DNA of 50,883 nucleotides from positions 1-50,883 of the forward strand of contig URNG01000006.1 in NCBI GenBank assembly GCA_900549295.1, given 5' to 3'. Both the position numbers and the translations under genes were made by a program. The notes beneath the pieces were generated by a model. That model was not told the DNA's origin, did no database searches, and worked only from the letters and a program-made list of their open reading frames with translations. Positions 1 to 8,356 of this stretch are shown here, one piece after another. Within the stretch, counting starts at the first letter, position 1. Every line of letters starts with the position of its first letter. The stretch comes from an uncultured Rhodocyclaceae bacterium. GTDB taxonomy: Bacteria > Pseudomonadota > Gammaproteobacteria > Burkholderiales > Rhodocyclaceae.

Positions 1-21
1 ACCTCCTTACAGACCGGCGAT

Positions 22-714
22 GTGATCGGCGGGGGGGGCGGCGACCCCCTGCCATGGCAGCAGACCAGCTTGGCCATCGGCGCGGTGGCCCTGGTTTTTT
101 CCACCATCGCCCGCCAGCCCTGGTGGTGGCGGCTGATCCACGCGCTGTTCATGCCGGCGATCTGGCTGACGCATCAACTGGCCATCGATCCGGGCTGGTT
201 CCTGCTCGCTTTCATCCTCCTCTTGCTGGTGTATCGCGGGGCCTTGTCCGGACAAGTGCCACTCTACCTCTCCAACCCGGCGACGGTGGCAGCGCTGGAT
301 CAATTGCTGGGCGAGGAAGAAGCGCAAAGTTTCCTCGATCTGGGCGCGGGGCTGGGCAGCACCCTGGTGCCGCTGGCGGATGCCTGGCCGGAGAGGCGAT
401 TCACCGGCGTCGAAAACGCCCCGCTCACCTGGCTAGGCGGACGCATCCTCAGCCTGGGGCGGCCCAATCTGGATTGGCGCTGGGGCGACTTGTGGCAGGT
501 TTCCCTGGCCGAGCATGATCTGGTCTATGCCTTCCTCTCACCGGCGCCGATGGCGCGTCTGTGGGACAAGGCACAGCGGGAAATGCCGCCCGGCAGCCTG
601 TTCGTAAGCAACAGCTTTCCCGTGTCCGGCGTCACGCCCTGGCGCATCGTCGATGTGGATTGCTCGCCGCCGCGCCCCTTGTACTGCTACCGCATCGCAT
701 GCTCGCCAAGCTGA
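22..714 (+). CDS. Membrane-associated class I SAM methyltransferase, possibly 5'-partial
   Basis: Residues 104-113 (FLDLGAGLGS) form a typical SAM-binding motif I, followed by an acidic residue at the end of the next strand (FTGVENAP). Before this lie hydrophobic stretches at about 15-29 and 57-71, so the catalytic domain is probably tethered to the inner membrane. The substrate cannot be told from the sequence. The GTG at 22 is the first start candidate, but the frame stays open to base 1, so the gene may begin upstream of the window. The 3' end overlaps the histidine kinase start by 16 bases, suggesting co-transcription. Class I fold confidence is good; the exact function is unknown. Confidence 0.7.
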   Translation: MIGGGGGDPLPWQQTSLAIGAVALVFSTIARQPWWWRLIHALFMPAIWLTHQLAIDPGWFLLAFILLLLVYRGALSGQVPLYLSNPATVAALDQLLGEEEAQSFLDLGAGLGSTLVPLADAWPERRFTGVENAPLTWLGGRILSLGRPNLDWRWGDLWQVSLAEHDLVYAFLSPAPMARLWDKAQREMPPGSLFVSNSFPVSGVTPWRIVDVDCSPPRPLYCYRIACSPS

Positions 715-2795
715 ACCGCACGCCGGAAAAACTGGCCCTGTTCGCGGTGCTGGCTGCGACGCTGGCCGTGCTGTTTGCCTTTCTGATCGATCTGGGCCTG
801 TCTTACCGCGATGAATTGGTGCGTGGCGAAAAGGATTTGCAGCAATTCACCCTCATGATGGCCGAACACACCGCCCGCGCCGTCGAAGCCGTCGACATCC
901 TGGTGCGCGAGACGGCCACCGACCTCTCCCTCAACCGCCCCAATTGGCCCGGCTGGACACCGCTCCAGGGCTGGGAATACGTGGCCCTGCGCCATTCCCG
1001 GGCGATGCCGCAACTGCGCGATCTGGTCATTTTCGATGCCGAAGGCAATCAACGCTTCATCTCCACCCATTTCCCCACACCGCAGATCAACGTGCGCGAC
1101 CGGCAGTATTTCATCGACCTGCAGCAAGGCAGCGCTTCCTCCTCCTTCGGCCCTTATGTCGGGCGCAACACCGGACGCTATGGCTACGGCATCGCGCACC
1201 GCCTGACCAATAGCGCGCTGCCCGGCAACAACCGTTTTGCCGGCATCGCCTACGCCACCCTGGAGCCGGGTTATATGCAGGATTTTTGCTGGTCGAGCCG
1301 GCTGTCCGACGATTTCGATGCCATGCTGACGAACCGGAAAGGCGAAATCGTGGCCTCCTGCCGCCCGGTGGACATGACCGCGCATTCCGACATTCTCGGC
1401 CGCCAGATCGGCGAAGTGCTGTTCGACGGCATGTTGAACGGCGCCTTGCCGGACAATGGCGTGGCGCGCATCCACGGTTATGTGGCATCCACTTCCCCCG
1501 TGCCCGGCTTTCCTGACCTGCGCCTGACCGCAGCCATTTCCGAGCGCGCGGTGCTGCTTCCCTGGCGCGAGCGTTTTGCGCAGATCGCCACGCTGGCGAC
1601 GCTTCTGTCTTCCATCCTGTTTTTTGGCCTGTTGCTGCTGCGCCGCCAGTTCACCGACCTGCGCCAGCTGACCAACGCCATCGAAGGACACCGCAAGAAA
1701 CTGGAAGAGCGGATCGAGCAGGCCACCGCCGATCTGGTGCACGAAAGAGACATGGCCGAGCGGGCCAGCACCGCAAAAAGCCGCTTTCTGGCCGCCGCCA
1801 GCCACGATCTGCGCCAGCCCCTGCACGCCATCGCCCTGTTCAGCACCGACCTGCTGCGCCAGCTCGACGCGGCATCCCCCACGCACCGCATCGCGTACCA
1901 GATCAACCAGTCGGCCCGCAGCCTGGGGGAAATGCTCAATACGCTGCTCGACATTTCCCGCCTGGACATCGGCGGCACCCGAGCGCAGCCACGGGTTTTC
2001 CCTCTGCAGGAGCTCTTTGCCTCACTGCAGGAAACCTACGCCCGCCAAGCCAAAGCCGCGCATCTGAAGCTGCGCTTCATGAAAACGCGAGCCTGGGTGG
2101 ACACCGACCCACAATTGCTGGGGCAGATACTCGGCAACCTCATCGCCAATGCACTGCGTTACACACCGGCGGGCGGCTGCGTGCTGGTGGGCGTGCGCCA
2201 CGTGCGGAAACGAAAGAAAAAGCCGGAGCAACTGCGCATCGAGGTGCGCGACAACGGCATCGGCATTGCCCTGGCCGACCAGCCGAATGTCTTTGCCGAA
2301 TTCTTCCAGGTCGCCAACACCGCCCGCGAGCAGGAAGGCGGGCTGGGGCTGGGACTGTCCATCGTGCAGCGTCTGGCACATCTGCTGTCGATCAAGATCA
2401 GCCTGCATTCGCAGGTGGGGCTGGGCACGAATTTCGGCCTGCAACTCCCCCGGGCCAGCGCCTCCGCCGCCGCGCCGGACACAGACTTGGCGCTTGCCGC
2501 TGCCACGACCGTGCATCTGTACGGCGACGCCCCCGTGCTGCAGGAATGCCGACACCTGCTGGAACGCTGGACCTACCGGACCCGCCCGTGCGACGCAGCG
2601 GCCTGCCTGCAACTCCCCGCCGGGAGCATCGTGCTGTGCCTGGCCGGGGCCATTCCCGAATTACCGCCAGCCGTTCATCTCGTCGTTCTCGGCGACCTCG
2701 AACCCTGCCCGCCAGGAGCTTACCGCCTGCCTCTGCCGCTACGCCCGGCCCGGCTGCGCGCCATCCTGCAAACCTGCGATGGCAGGTCAGCCTGA
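699..2795 (+). CDS. Sensor histidine kinase with degenerate C-terminal receiver domain
   Basis: The 698-residue protein starts at ATG 699; an upstream in-frame extension to 561 lies inside the methyltransferase gene and is not credible. Membrane segments at about 12-34 and 295-315 flank a roughly 260-residue periplasmic sensor region of the PDC/Cache kind. A coiled linker leads to the DHp helix with the phospho-acceptor in ASHDLRQPLH (His369). The ATPase domain has the N box (Asn480), the DNGIGIA box (Asp518) and GLGLGLSIV near 548-557. The last 100 residues have receiver-like spacing, but the strand that should carry the phospho-acceptor Asp reads IVLCLAG, so this is a pseudo-receiver. Its likely partner is the convergent response regulator that overlaps its 3' end by 9 bases. 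Confidence 0.88.
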   Translation: MLAKLNRTPEKLALFAVLAATLAVLFAFLIDLGLSYRDELVRGEKDLQQFTLMMAEHTARAVEAVDILVRETATDLSLNRPNWPGWTPLQGWEYVALRHSRAMPQLRDLVIFDAEGNQRFISTHFPTPQINVRDRQYFIDLQQGSASSSFGPYVGRNTGRYGYGIAHRLTNSALPGNNRFAGIAYATLEPGYMQDFCWSSRLSDDFDAMLTNRKGEIVASCRPVDMTAHSDILGRQIGEVLFDGMLNGALPDNGVARIHGYVASTSPVPGFPDLRLTAAISERAVLLPWRERFAQIATLATLLSSILFFGLLLLRRQFTDLRQLTNAIEGHRKKLEERIEQATADLVHERDMAERASTAKSRFLAAASHDLRQPLHAIALFSTDLLRQLDAASPTHRIAYQINQSARSLGEMLNTLLDISRLDIGGTRAQPRVFPLQELFASLQETYARQAKAAHLKLRFMKTRAWVDTDPQLLGQILGNLIANALRYTPAGGCVLVGVRHVRKRKKKPEQLRIEVRDNGIGIALADQPNVFAEFFQVANTAREQEGGLGLGLSIVQRLAHLLSIKISLHSQVGLGTNFGLQLPRASASAAAPDTDLALAAATTVHLYGDAPVLQECRHLLERWTYRTRPCDAAACLQLPAGSIVLCLAGAIPELPPAVHLVVLGDLEPCPPGAYRLPLPLRPARLRAILQTCDGRSA

Positions 2796-3479
2796 TTCCT
2801 CGCCACCCTCGCCGCCCTTATCCGGCGGGAATTCCAGACCGTAGCGCGCCGCCGCGATCAGGGCCTGGGTACGGCTATTGACCCCGAGCACCTTGAAAAT
2901 CGCCGAGGCGTGAATCTTGACGGTCCCCTCGGAGAGGTTCAGTTGCTGCGCAATCGAGCGGTTGGAAAGCCCGCGCACCATCAGATCGAGCACCTGGGCC
3001 TGACGCTCGGTCAAGCCGATTTCCTCCGGCCGCACACCGCGTTCCGCCACCGGCGGCGGTGGCGTCAGCTTGTCCGGACGCGGACCTTCCGGCAGGTTGG
3101 GACGGTAGATGTTGCCTTCCAGCACATGGCGCACGGCGAGCAGCAATTCGCTGCCGTTCAGCGTCTTGGGAATGAAACCGGACGCGCCCAGATGCAGCGC
3201 GCGCGTCACCGAAGGTGGATCGTCGAAAGCCGACACGACCACCACCGGCATCGCCGGGTAGCGCCGGCGCAGGATATCCAGACCGGAAAAACCATCCACG
3301 CCGGGCAGGGCCAGATCGAGCAGCATCAGGTCGTAGTCACTGTCATCGTCGAGCACATCGAATGCGGCTTCCAGGTCGGCGCATTCCTGAACGCTGACCC
3401 CCGCCTCCATCTGGCACAGCAGGCCCACCATGCTCTCGCGTACCAACGCGTGATCCTCGACCACCAGAAATCTGTACAT
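2787..3479 (-). CDS. LuxR/NarL-family response regulator
   Basis: The 230-residue protein has an N-terminal receiver domain with acidic pocket Glu8/Asp9, phospho-acceptor Asp55 (LMLLDLALPG), Ser83 and Lys105. A proline-rich linker around 130-150 leads to a LuxR-type helix-turn-helix at about 155-212 (LTERQAQVLDLMVRG, then LNLSEGTVKIH). This is the usual architecture of a DNA-binding regulator activated by phosphorylation. The gene is convergent with the histidine kinase and overlaps it by 9 bases, so the two are probably a cognate pair although transcribed separately. Its targets are not evident. The acidic, glycine-rich C-terminal tail is variable and may have no role. Confidence 0.92.
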   Translation of the reverse strand: MYRFLVVEDHALVRESMVGLLCQMEAGVSVQECADLEAAFDVLDDDSDYDLMLLDLALPGVDGFSGLDILRRRYPAMPVVVVSAFDDPPSVTRALHLGASGFIPKTLNGSELLLAVRHVLEGNIYRPNLPEGPRPDKLTPPPPVAERGVRPEEIGLTERQAQVLDLMVRGLSNRSIAQQLNLSEGTVKIHASAIFKVLGVNSRTQALIAAARYGLEFPPDKGGEGGEESG

Positions 3480-3568
3480 GACTATTTCCCGTAAATGAGG
3501 GCGCTAATCTAGCATCGCGCGCTGCAAAGTGGTTTAAGATCGACGAAACGACACGTCGGGAGGCAGAC

Positions 3569-4072
3569 ATGATGCAGAACTCAGGTAATGACCCGCTCAA
3601 CTTCATGCGCAATCTGTGGGGGAGCATGGGATTTTCCCTGCCCGGCATGGTGACACCCACCTTCGACGTGGATGAACTGGACAAGCGCATCAAGGACATG
3701 AAAGCCGTGGAAGGCTGGCTGCGCATGAATCTTTCGATGCTGCAAATGACCATTCAGGGGCTGGAGATGCAGCGCACCACGGTCGGCACCGTGCACGCCA
3801 TGGGGCAGATGGCGACGCAGGCCGCGCAGCAGATGCAGGGCGAAGCGTCGGCTGCATCAGCCGCACCCGAAGCCGCTGCCGCCGCGCCGGGCTTTCTCAC
3901 CGAAGCCATGATGTTCCCCTGGCAGATGATGCAGCAGATGCGCGAACAGCTGGAGCAGATGCAGGCGGACATTCCCGCCGCGCAGGCCGCCGATCCGGCG
4001 CCTGCCACCAAGGCTGCACCCAGGAAACGCAGCGCGCCCCGCGCTGCCGCCGCGAAAAAGAAGACCGCCTGA
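3569..4072 (+). CDS. phaM: PhaM-family polyhydroxyalkanoate granule protein
   Basis: The 167-residue product matches the PhaM family. It has an N-terminal FMRNLWGSMG segment, a conserved VDELDKRIKDMKAVEGWL helix region, and an alanine-rich linker ending in a Lys/Arg/Ala/Pro tail (residues 148-167) like those that bind DNA. In Ralstonia-type bacteria PhaM activates PHB synthase PhaC and links PHB granules to the nucleoid. The start at 3569 is preceded by GGGAGG at a normal distance. The gene stands alone, divergent from the response regulator. It implies that the organism stores PHB, although no pha biosynthesis gene is in the window. Confidence 0.85.
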   Translation: MMQNSGNDPLNFMRNLWGSMGFSLPGMVTPTFDVDELDKRIKDMKAVEGWLRMNLSMLQMTIQGLEMQRTTVGTVHAMGQMATQAAQQMQGEASAASAAPEAAAAAPGFLTEAMMFPWQMMQQMREQLEQMQADIPAAQAADPAPATKAAPRKRSAPRAAAAKKKTA

Positions 4073-4104
4073 AGGCAATGGCCTGAAATTTTCAGGCAAA
4101 CCCA

Positions 4105-5013
4105 TCAGGGCTGCCCGGGCGCAAGCAGCCAGGCAGCCCAGAGCGGCAGGGTGATCATGGCGGCCAGGGTGCTGGCAGAAATCAGCCAGGCAACGCTTTT
4201 GCCGTCGCCGCCCATGCGCATCGCCAGAATGTAGGCGGACGACGCCGTCGGCATCGCCGCGAACAGCACCACCACCTGATAACTCAGCCCGTCCAGCCCC
4301 AGAATCCGCCCGACGATGGCCGCCACCACCGGCAGCACCAGCAGCTTGACGGCGAGCAGCCAGCCGGAGAGAAAACGCACGCCGGCCACGCCATCCAGGC
4401 GCAATGCGGCACCGACGGTGAGCAGACCGAGCGCGATCGAGGCATCCGCCAGCCGCCCGAGAAAGGCCTGCGCCGGCGCGGGCGGCACGAAGCCGGCAAG
4501 ATTCAGCACGAATCCCCCTGCCGTGGCCCAGATCAGCGGATTACGCGCAATCTCCCGCCACACGCCGACGGTGCCGTGGCGGGCCAGCATCCATACCGAA
4601 ACAAGGTTGGCAAACGGCACTGCCGCGCCAAGAATCAGCCCCATGGTGGCAATGCCGGGCGCGCCGAACAGCATGCCGACCACCGCCAGCGCGATGTAGG
4701 AATTGAAGCGGTAGCCGCACTGGAAGAGGGAAGCAAAGTTGATCGGGGCCAGATGCAGAAAGGGCCGGGGCAGCAGGCCCAGCAGCATGCCGGCCGCCAT
4801 CGCGGCAAAAGCCGTCAGCAACAGCGGCAGTGCGGCCCCCAGATCGAGCTGGGTGCGCAGGATGGCGTTGACCAGCAGCGCCGGAAAAAGGATGAAATAC
4901 ACCAGTTTTTCCACGCCCTGCCAGAAATGATCGCCCAGATGCATCCAGCGCCGGATCAAGGCACCGAGCAGAATCAGGGAAAAATCCGGGAGCAGCAGCA
5001 GGACGGTATGCAT
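4105..5013 (-). CDS. AEC (auxin efflux carrier) family transporter
   Basis: From ATG 5013 the protein has 302 residues with about ten hydrophobic segments, the normal size for the bacterial AEC family (TC 2.A.69). These carriers export or exchange organic acids such as malate or malonate. Typical family features are the N-terminal FSLILLGALIRRW and the C-terminal MPTASSAYILA segment, close to the family's MP-A-x-x-x-x-x-A pattern. An upstream in-frame extension to 5262 would run through the divergent NfeD gene and is Arg-rich, so it was rejected. The substrate is unknown. The gene is convergent with phaM, with 32 bases between the stops. Confidence 0.87.
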   Translation of the reverse strand: MHTVLLLLPDFSLILLGALIRRWMHLGDHFWQGVEKLVYFILFPALLVNAILRTQLDLGAALPLLLTAFAAMAAGMLLGLLPRPFLHLAPINFASLFQCGYRFNSYIALAVVGMLFGAPGIATMGLILGAAVPFANLVSVWMLARHGTVGVWREIARNPLIWATAGGFVLNLAGFVPPAPAQAFLGRLADASIALGLLTVGAALRLDGVAGVRFLSGWLLAVKLLVLPVVAAIVGRILGLDGLSYQVVVLFAAMPTASSAYILAMRMGGDGKSVAWLISASTLAAMITLPLWAAWLLAPGQP

Positions 5014-5070
5014 GGGCGGATTCTGGAAAAGCGCCCGGCGTTTGGCTATCCGTAGAAACCACAAATCTGC

Positions 5071-5099
5071 TTGACCCTTCGTCATAAACCCGAAATACT
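5071..5099 (+). promoter_or_regulatory. Sigma-70-like promoter for the NfeD/SPFH pair, giving a nearly leaderless mRNA
   Basis: TTGACC at 5071-5076 and AATACT at 5094-5099 are separated by 17 bases. The predicted start of transcription, about 7 bases beyond the -10, falls on or next to ATG 5106. No Shine-Dalgarno sequence lies between. This is inference from consensus matching. Confidence 0.55.
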
Positions 5100-5105
5100 C
5101 GCCGG

Positions 5106-5555
5106 ATGGATATTTTCTCGCAATTGCAATGGTGGCACTGGATCGTCGGCGGCATCGCCCTGGTCGTTGCCGAATTGGCGGTTCCCGCCTTTTACGTCGT
5201 CTGGTTTGGCCTGGGTGCCTTGCTGGTCGGATTACTGATGCTTGGCATCGATCTTTCGGCAACCGCCCAGATCATGGTCTGGATACTGGCATCGCTGGCC
5301 TTCACCTTCGTCTGGTTCCGCTTCTTCCGCCACGACACACGCACCCTGAGCGGCAGCGCCGATGGTGAAGTCGTAGGCGAGATCGGCCTGGCGGTGGCTG
5401 CCATCGAGCCGTTTGCCAAGGGCCGCGTGCGTTTCCAGCGCCCGGTGCTGGGTGCCGAGGAGTGGGTATGCCTTGCCGATGAGGCCATCGCCGCCGGCGA
5501 CCGGGTGCGCGTGCTGGCGGTCGAAGGCAATTACCTCAAAGTCGTGAAAAACTAG
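5106..5555 (+). CDS. NfeD-family membrane protein, short form
   Basis: The 149-residue protein has hydrophobic segments at about 11-32, 36-52 and 57-75 (the last two closely spaced), then a soluble C-terminal beta-rich domain (about 90-149, GRVRFQRPVLGAEEW ... GDRVRVLAVEGNYLKV) typical of the NfeD OB fold. Short NfeD proteins are partners of SPFH proteins in the inner membrane. The SPFH gene follows after 9 bases, so the two form an operon and very likely a complex. Their exact role is unsettled across bacteria; membrane-microdomain organisation and protease regulation are the usual proposals. Confidence 0.88.
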   Translation: MDIFSQLQWWHWIVGGIALVVAELAVPAFYVVWFGLGALLVGLLMLGIDLSATAQIMVWILASLAFTFVWFRFFRHDTRTLSGSADGEVVGEIGLAVAAIEPFAKGRVRFQRPVLGAEEWVCLADEAIAAGDRVRVLAVEGNYLKVVKN

Positions 5556-5564
5556 GAGAAACAC

Positions 5565-6419
5565 ATGGAAGTCGGATTGACCATTGCCCTGGCCCTGCTC
5601 GCCTTCGCCGTCATCACCGTCGGCAAGGGCGTGCGCATCGTGCCGCAGGGCGAGGAGTGGGTCGTCGAGCGCCTGGGCAAATACCTTAACACCCTGAAAC
5701 CGGGGCTGAACATCGTCATTCCCTATCTGGACAGCGTGGCCTACAAGCTGATTACCAAGGACATCATCCTCGACGTGCAGGAGCAGGAAGTCATCACCCG
5801 CGACAACGCGGTGATCCTGACCAATGCCATCGCCTTCGTCAAAGTGACCGACCCGGTCAAGGCGGTTTATGGCGTGACCAATTTTTCCGAGGCCATCCGC
5901 AACCTCATCATGACCACCCTGCGCGCCATCATCGGCGAAATGGAACTGGACGAAGCCCTTTCCTCGCGCGACAAGATCAAGGCGCGGCTGCGCGAAAGCA
6001 TCGCCGACGAAGCGATCGACTGGGGCCTGACGGTGAAATCGGTGGAAATCCAGGACATCAAGCCTTCGCAATCCATGCAGAAGGCGATGGAAATGCAGGC
6101 CGCCGCCGAGCGCGAGCGCAAGGCCGTGGTCACCCGCTCCGAAGGGGCCAAGCAATCCGCCATTCTCGAAGCCGAAGCGCGCCTGGAATCGGCCAAGCGC
6201 GACGCCAACGCCCAGGTGATGCTGGCCGAAGCCTCAGCTGAAGCCATCCGCCGCGTCACCGCCGCCATCGGCGACCATTCGGCCCCCATGGCCTACCTGC
6301 TGGGCGAGAAATACATCGGCGCCATGGAGCGCCTGGGCGAGAAGGACAACGCCAAACTGGTCGTTCTGCCGGCCGATCTGCAGGAAGCCGTCAAGGGGCT
6401 GTTCGGTCGGCGCAACTGA
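5565..6419 (+). CDS. SPFH/band 7 protein (paraslipin/QmcA type)
   Basis: The 284-residue protein has one N-terminal membrane anchor (about 1-20), then an SPFH domain beginning VRIVPQGEEWVVERLGKY, which is the stomatin/paraslipin signature. A coiled-coil region rich in Ala, Glu and Lys occupies roughly 180-250. It is the size of E. coli QmcA-like proteins and lies directly after an NfeD gene with an AGGAG site. It should oligomerise at the inner membrane and act with the NfeD protein. It is distinct from the much larger flotillin encoded at 39912-42017. Confidence 0.9.
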   Translation: MEVGLTIALALLAFAVITVGKGVRIVPQGEEWVVERLGKYLNTLKPGLNIVIPYLDSVAYKLITKDIILDVQEQEVITRDNAVILTNAIAFVKVTDPVKAVYGVTNFSEAIRNLIMTTLRAIIGEMELDEALSSRDKIKARLRESIADEAIDWGLTVKSVEIQDIKPSQSMQKAMEMQAAAERERKAVVTRSEGAKQSAILEAEARLESAKRDANAQVMLAEASAEAIRRVTAAIGDHSAPMAYLLGEKYIGAMERLGEKDNAKLVVLPADLQEAVKGLFGRRN

Positions 6420-6435
6420 CAGAAGCCGCCTCGCC

Positions 6436-6458
6436 GCAGCGCCCGAGACGGGCGCTGC
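6436..6458. terminator. Stem-loop between convergent genes
   Basis: GCAGCGCCC at 6436-6444 pairs perfectly with GGGCGCTGC at 6450-6458 around a 5-base loop. It sits between the convergent stops of the SPFH gene and the next minus-strand gene. There is no T-run on either side, so it may be a weak terminator or an mRNA 3'-end stabiliser. Confidence 0.5.
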
Positions 6459-6466
6459 CGTAACGA

Positions 6467-7060
6467 TCAGGTGCCCTGATCGGGCCGTTTCCCATCGTCG
6501 TACTGCTGGCGCAGGCGGTTCAAGCCTTGCTGAAAGGCTTCGGCATCGCCGTAATCGAAGAATTTCGGATAGCGGTCGTGCGCCGCCCTGATGCGCCGCG
6601 CGTGCTTGATCGGGCACCAGTACTGCTCGGTGCGGGCGGCAATTTCCCGGGCGTAGGCAGCGACGCCATTGCCGTAGGAGCAGTAGAAACAGTTGAATTT
6701 CTCGACCAGGTTCAGGTAGGGCAGGTCGGCGCGGTCGAAGGCGATGTAATCGGCGCGGCGCACCAGCGGAATGCGATAAACCCGGAAACAGATGTGCTGA
6801 TAGAGCGTGACGAAAGCATCCATCAGCAGAAAGGGAATCCAGCCGGCGTAGATGACGGGGGCAGTCAGGATGACCAGGAACCGCGAACGAATCAGGAAAC
6901 GGAACAACCCGGTTTTGTAGCGCCGCTGCTGACGGGCGAATTCGTCGGCCAGTTCGGCCTTCTTGCGCGCCCAGTCCTCGCGGGCGCGACGGTATTCGGC
7001 ATCGAGTTCATCCTGCAGGGTGGCGATGCGCCCGAGCAGTTCGTCTATCCTGCTTTTCAT
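6467..7060 (-). CDS. Conserved membrane protein of unknown function with clustered cysteines
   Basis: The 197-residue protein begins with a charged coiled-coil helix (about 1-48), followed by a hydrophobic hairpin (about 55-88). After this comes a soluble segment with NCFYCSYGNG and, further on, QYWCPIKHA. The three cysteines, with nearby tyrosines and a histidine, could bind a metal or cofactor, or form a disulfide. I do not recognise a characterised family. An AGAG/GGAG site precedes ATG 7060. It is transcribed alone, convergent with the SPFH gene and divergent from the CoA-transferase-fold gene, so context gives no function. Confidence 0.7.
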   Translation of the reverse strand: MKSRIDELLGRIATLQDELDAEYRRAREDWARKKAELADEFARQQRRYKTGLFRFLIRSRFLVILTAPVIYAGWIPFLLMDAFVTLYQHICFRVYRIPLVRRADYIAFDRADLPYLNLVEKFNCFYCSYGNGVAAYAREIAARTEQYWCPIKHARRIRAAHDRYPKFFDYGDAEAFQQGLNRLRQQYDDGKRPDQGT

Positions 7061-7155
7061 CGTTTTTCTCCAGTTCAGCCCGGATCATGCCCGAGGCGCT
7101 GTGTCAGCGGCAACCGCATGCGATACTGTGCCGTAGCCAATCCATGCCATTCAAT

Positions 7156-8340
7156 ATGAAAACTCAGCCTTTACCAACGCACAGCGGCCCGCTGGCCGGC
7201 ATCAAGGTCATCGAATTTGCCGGCATCGGCCCCGGCCCTTTCTGCGGCATGCTGCTCGCCGACATGGGGGCGGAAGTCACTCTGCTCGAACGCGCCGGCG
7301 GCACGTTTGCTTCCCAGCTCTTTGGCGGCGGGCGCAAAGCCGTCGCCAATCGCGGCAAGAAATCGCTCTGCATCGACCTGAAAAATCCGGCGGTGCGCCC
7401 CTTGGTGCTGCAAATGATCGCCGAGGCCGATGTTCTGCTTGAAGGCTTCCGCCCCGGCGTCATGGAACGCCTGGGCTTCGGCCCGGATGAATGCCTCGCC
7501 GCCAATCCCCGCCTCATCTATGGCCGCATGACCGGCTGGGGACAAACCGGCCCGCTCGCTCCCCGCGCCGGGCACGACGCCAATTACGCCGCGCTCGCCG
7601 GCATGCTGGATGTCGGTCGCCGCCACGGCGGCGCGCCCTGGGCGCCGCCGACGCTGGTCGGTGACATGGGCGGCGGCGGGCTGCTGCTCGCCTGGGGCAT
7701 TGCCTGCGCCCTCGTCGAAACCCAGAAAAGCGGTCAGGGTCAGGTGATCGACGCCGCCATGAGCGAAGGCGCGGCATTGCTCGGGCACGGCTTGTTCAAT
7801 CTCGATGCCTTGGGCGAATGGCAGGGACAATGCGCCATCGATTCCAGCGCCCCGTTCTACGACGTGTACGCCTGCGCTGATGGACTGTGGCTGTCCGTCT
7901 GCCCGCTGGAACCGCAGTTCTACGCCAGTTTCCTCGCCCGCCTGAATTTGACCGATGACCCGGATTTTCAAGGTCCTCAATACGACACCGCCCGCTGGCC
8001 GCGCATGAAGGAGCGGCTCATCGCCCTTTTTGCCAGCCAGCCGCTCGCCCACTGGGAAACCCTGTTTGCCGACAGCGACGATTGCGTCTGGCCGGTGCTG
8101 ACGATGGCACAAGCCGCGCAGCACCCGCACCACCGGGCGCGGACCGCCTTCGTCGAGCTTGCCGGTGTGCGCCAGCCCGCCCCCGCTCCGCGTCTGTCGC
8201 GCACGCCGGCGCAGGCGAAAAACGAGCCGCCGATTCTGGGAGAACACACCGAGGAACGCCTGCGCGCCTTGGGGCTGGCAGAGACAGAAATCGAGCGCTT
8301 GGTCAGTCTGGGCGCGGTTTCGCTCGTGCGTAAACCCTGA
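7156..8340 (+). CDS. CaiB/BaiF-fold protein, alpha-methylacyl-CoA racemase type
   Basis: The protein has 394 residues from ATG 7156; in-frame starts at 7144 and 7087 also exist. The N-terminus (GPLAGIKVIEFAGIGPGPFC) is characteristic of family III CoA transferases and racemases. It keeps the residues of the racemase active site: His140 in AGHDANYAALAG, Asp170 in LVGDMGGG, and Glu252 in LEPQFYASFL. The His and Asp are 30 residues apart, the same spacing as in mycobacterial AMACR. Racemase activity on 2-methylacyl-CoA esters is therefore more likely than CoA transfer. It would fit branched fatty acid or sterol side-chain breakdown. It lies beside, but divergent from, the CoA-ligase/LIV operon. 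Confidence 0.85.
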   Translation: MKTQPLPTHSGPLAGIKVIEFAGIGPGPFCGMLLADMGAEVTLLERAGGTFASQLFGGGRKAVANRGKKSLCIDLKNPAVRPLVLQMIAEADVLLEGFRPGVMERLGFGPDECLAANPRLIYGRMTGWGQTGPLAPRAGHDANYAALAGMLDVGRRHGGAPWAPPTLVGDMGGGGLLLAWGIACALVETQKSGQGQVIDAAMSEGAALLGHGLFNLDALGEWQGQCAIDSSAPFYDVYACADGLWLSVCPLEPQFYASFLARLNLTDDPDFQGPQYDTARWPRMKERLIALFASQPLAHWETLFADSDDCVWPVLTMAQAAQHPHHRARTAFVELAGVRQPAPAPRLSRTPAQAKNEPPILGEHTEERLRALGLAETEIERLVSLGAVSLVRKP

Positions 8341-8356
8341 CTTCGGGCCTTAAGCC

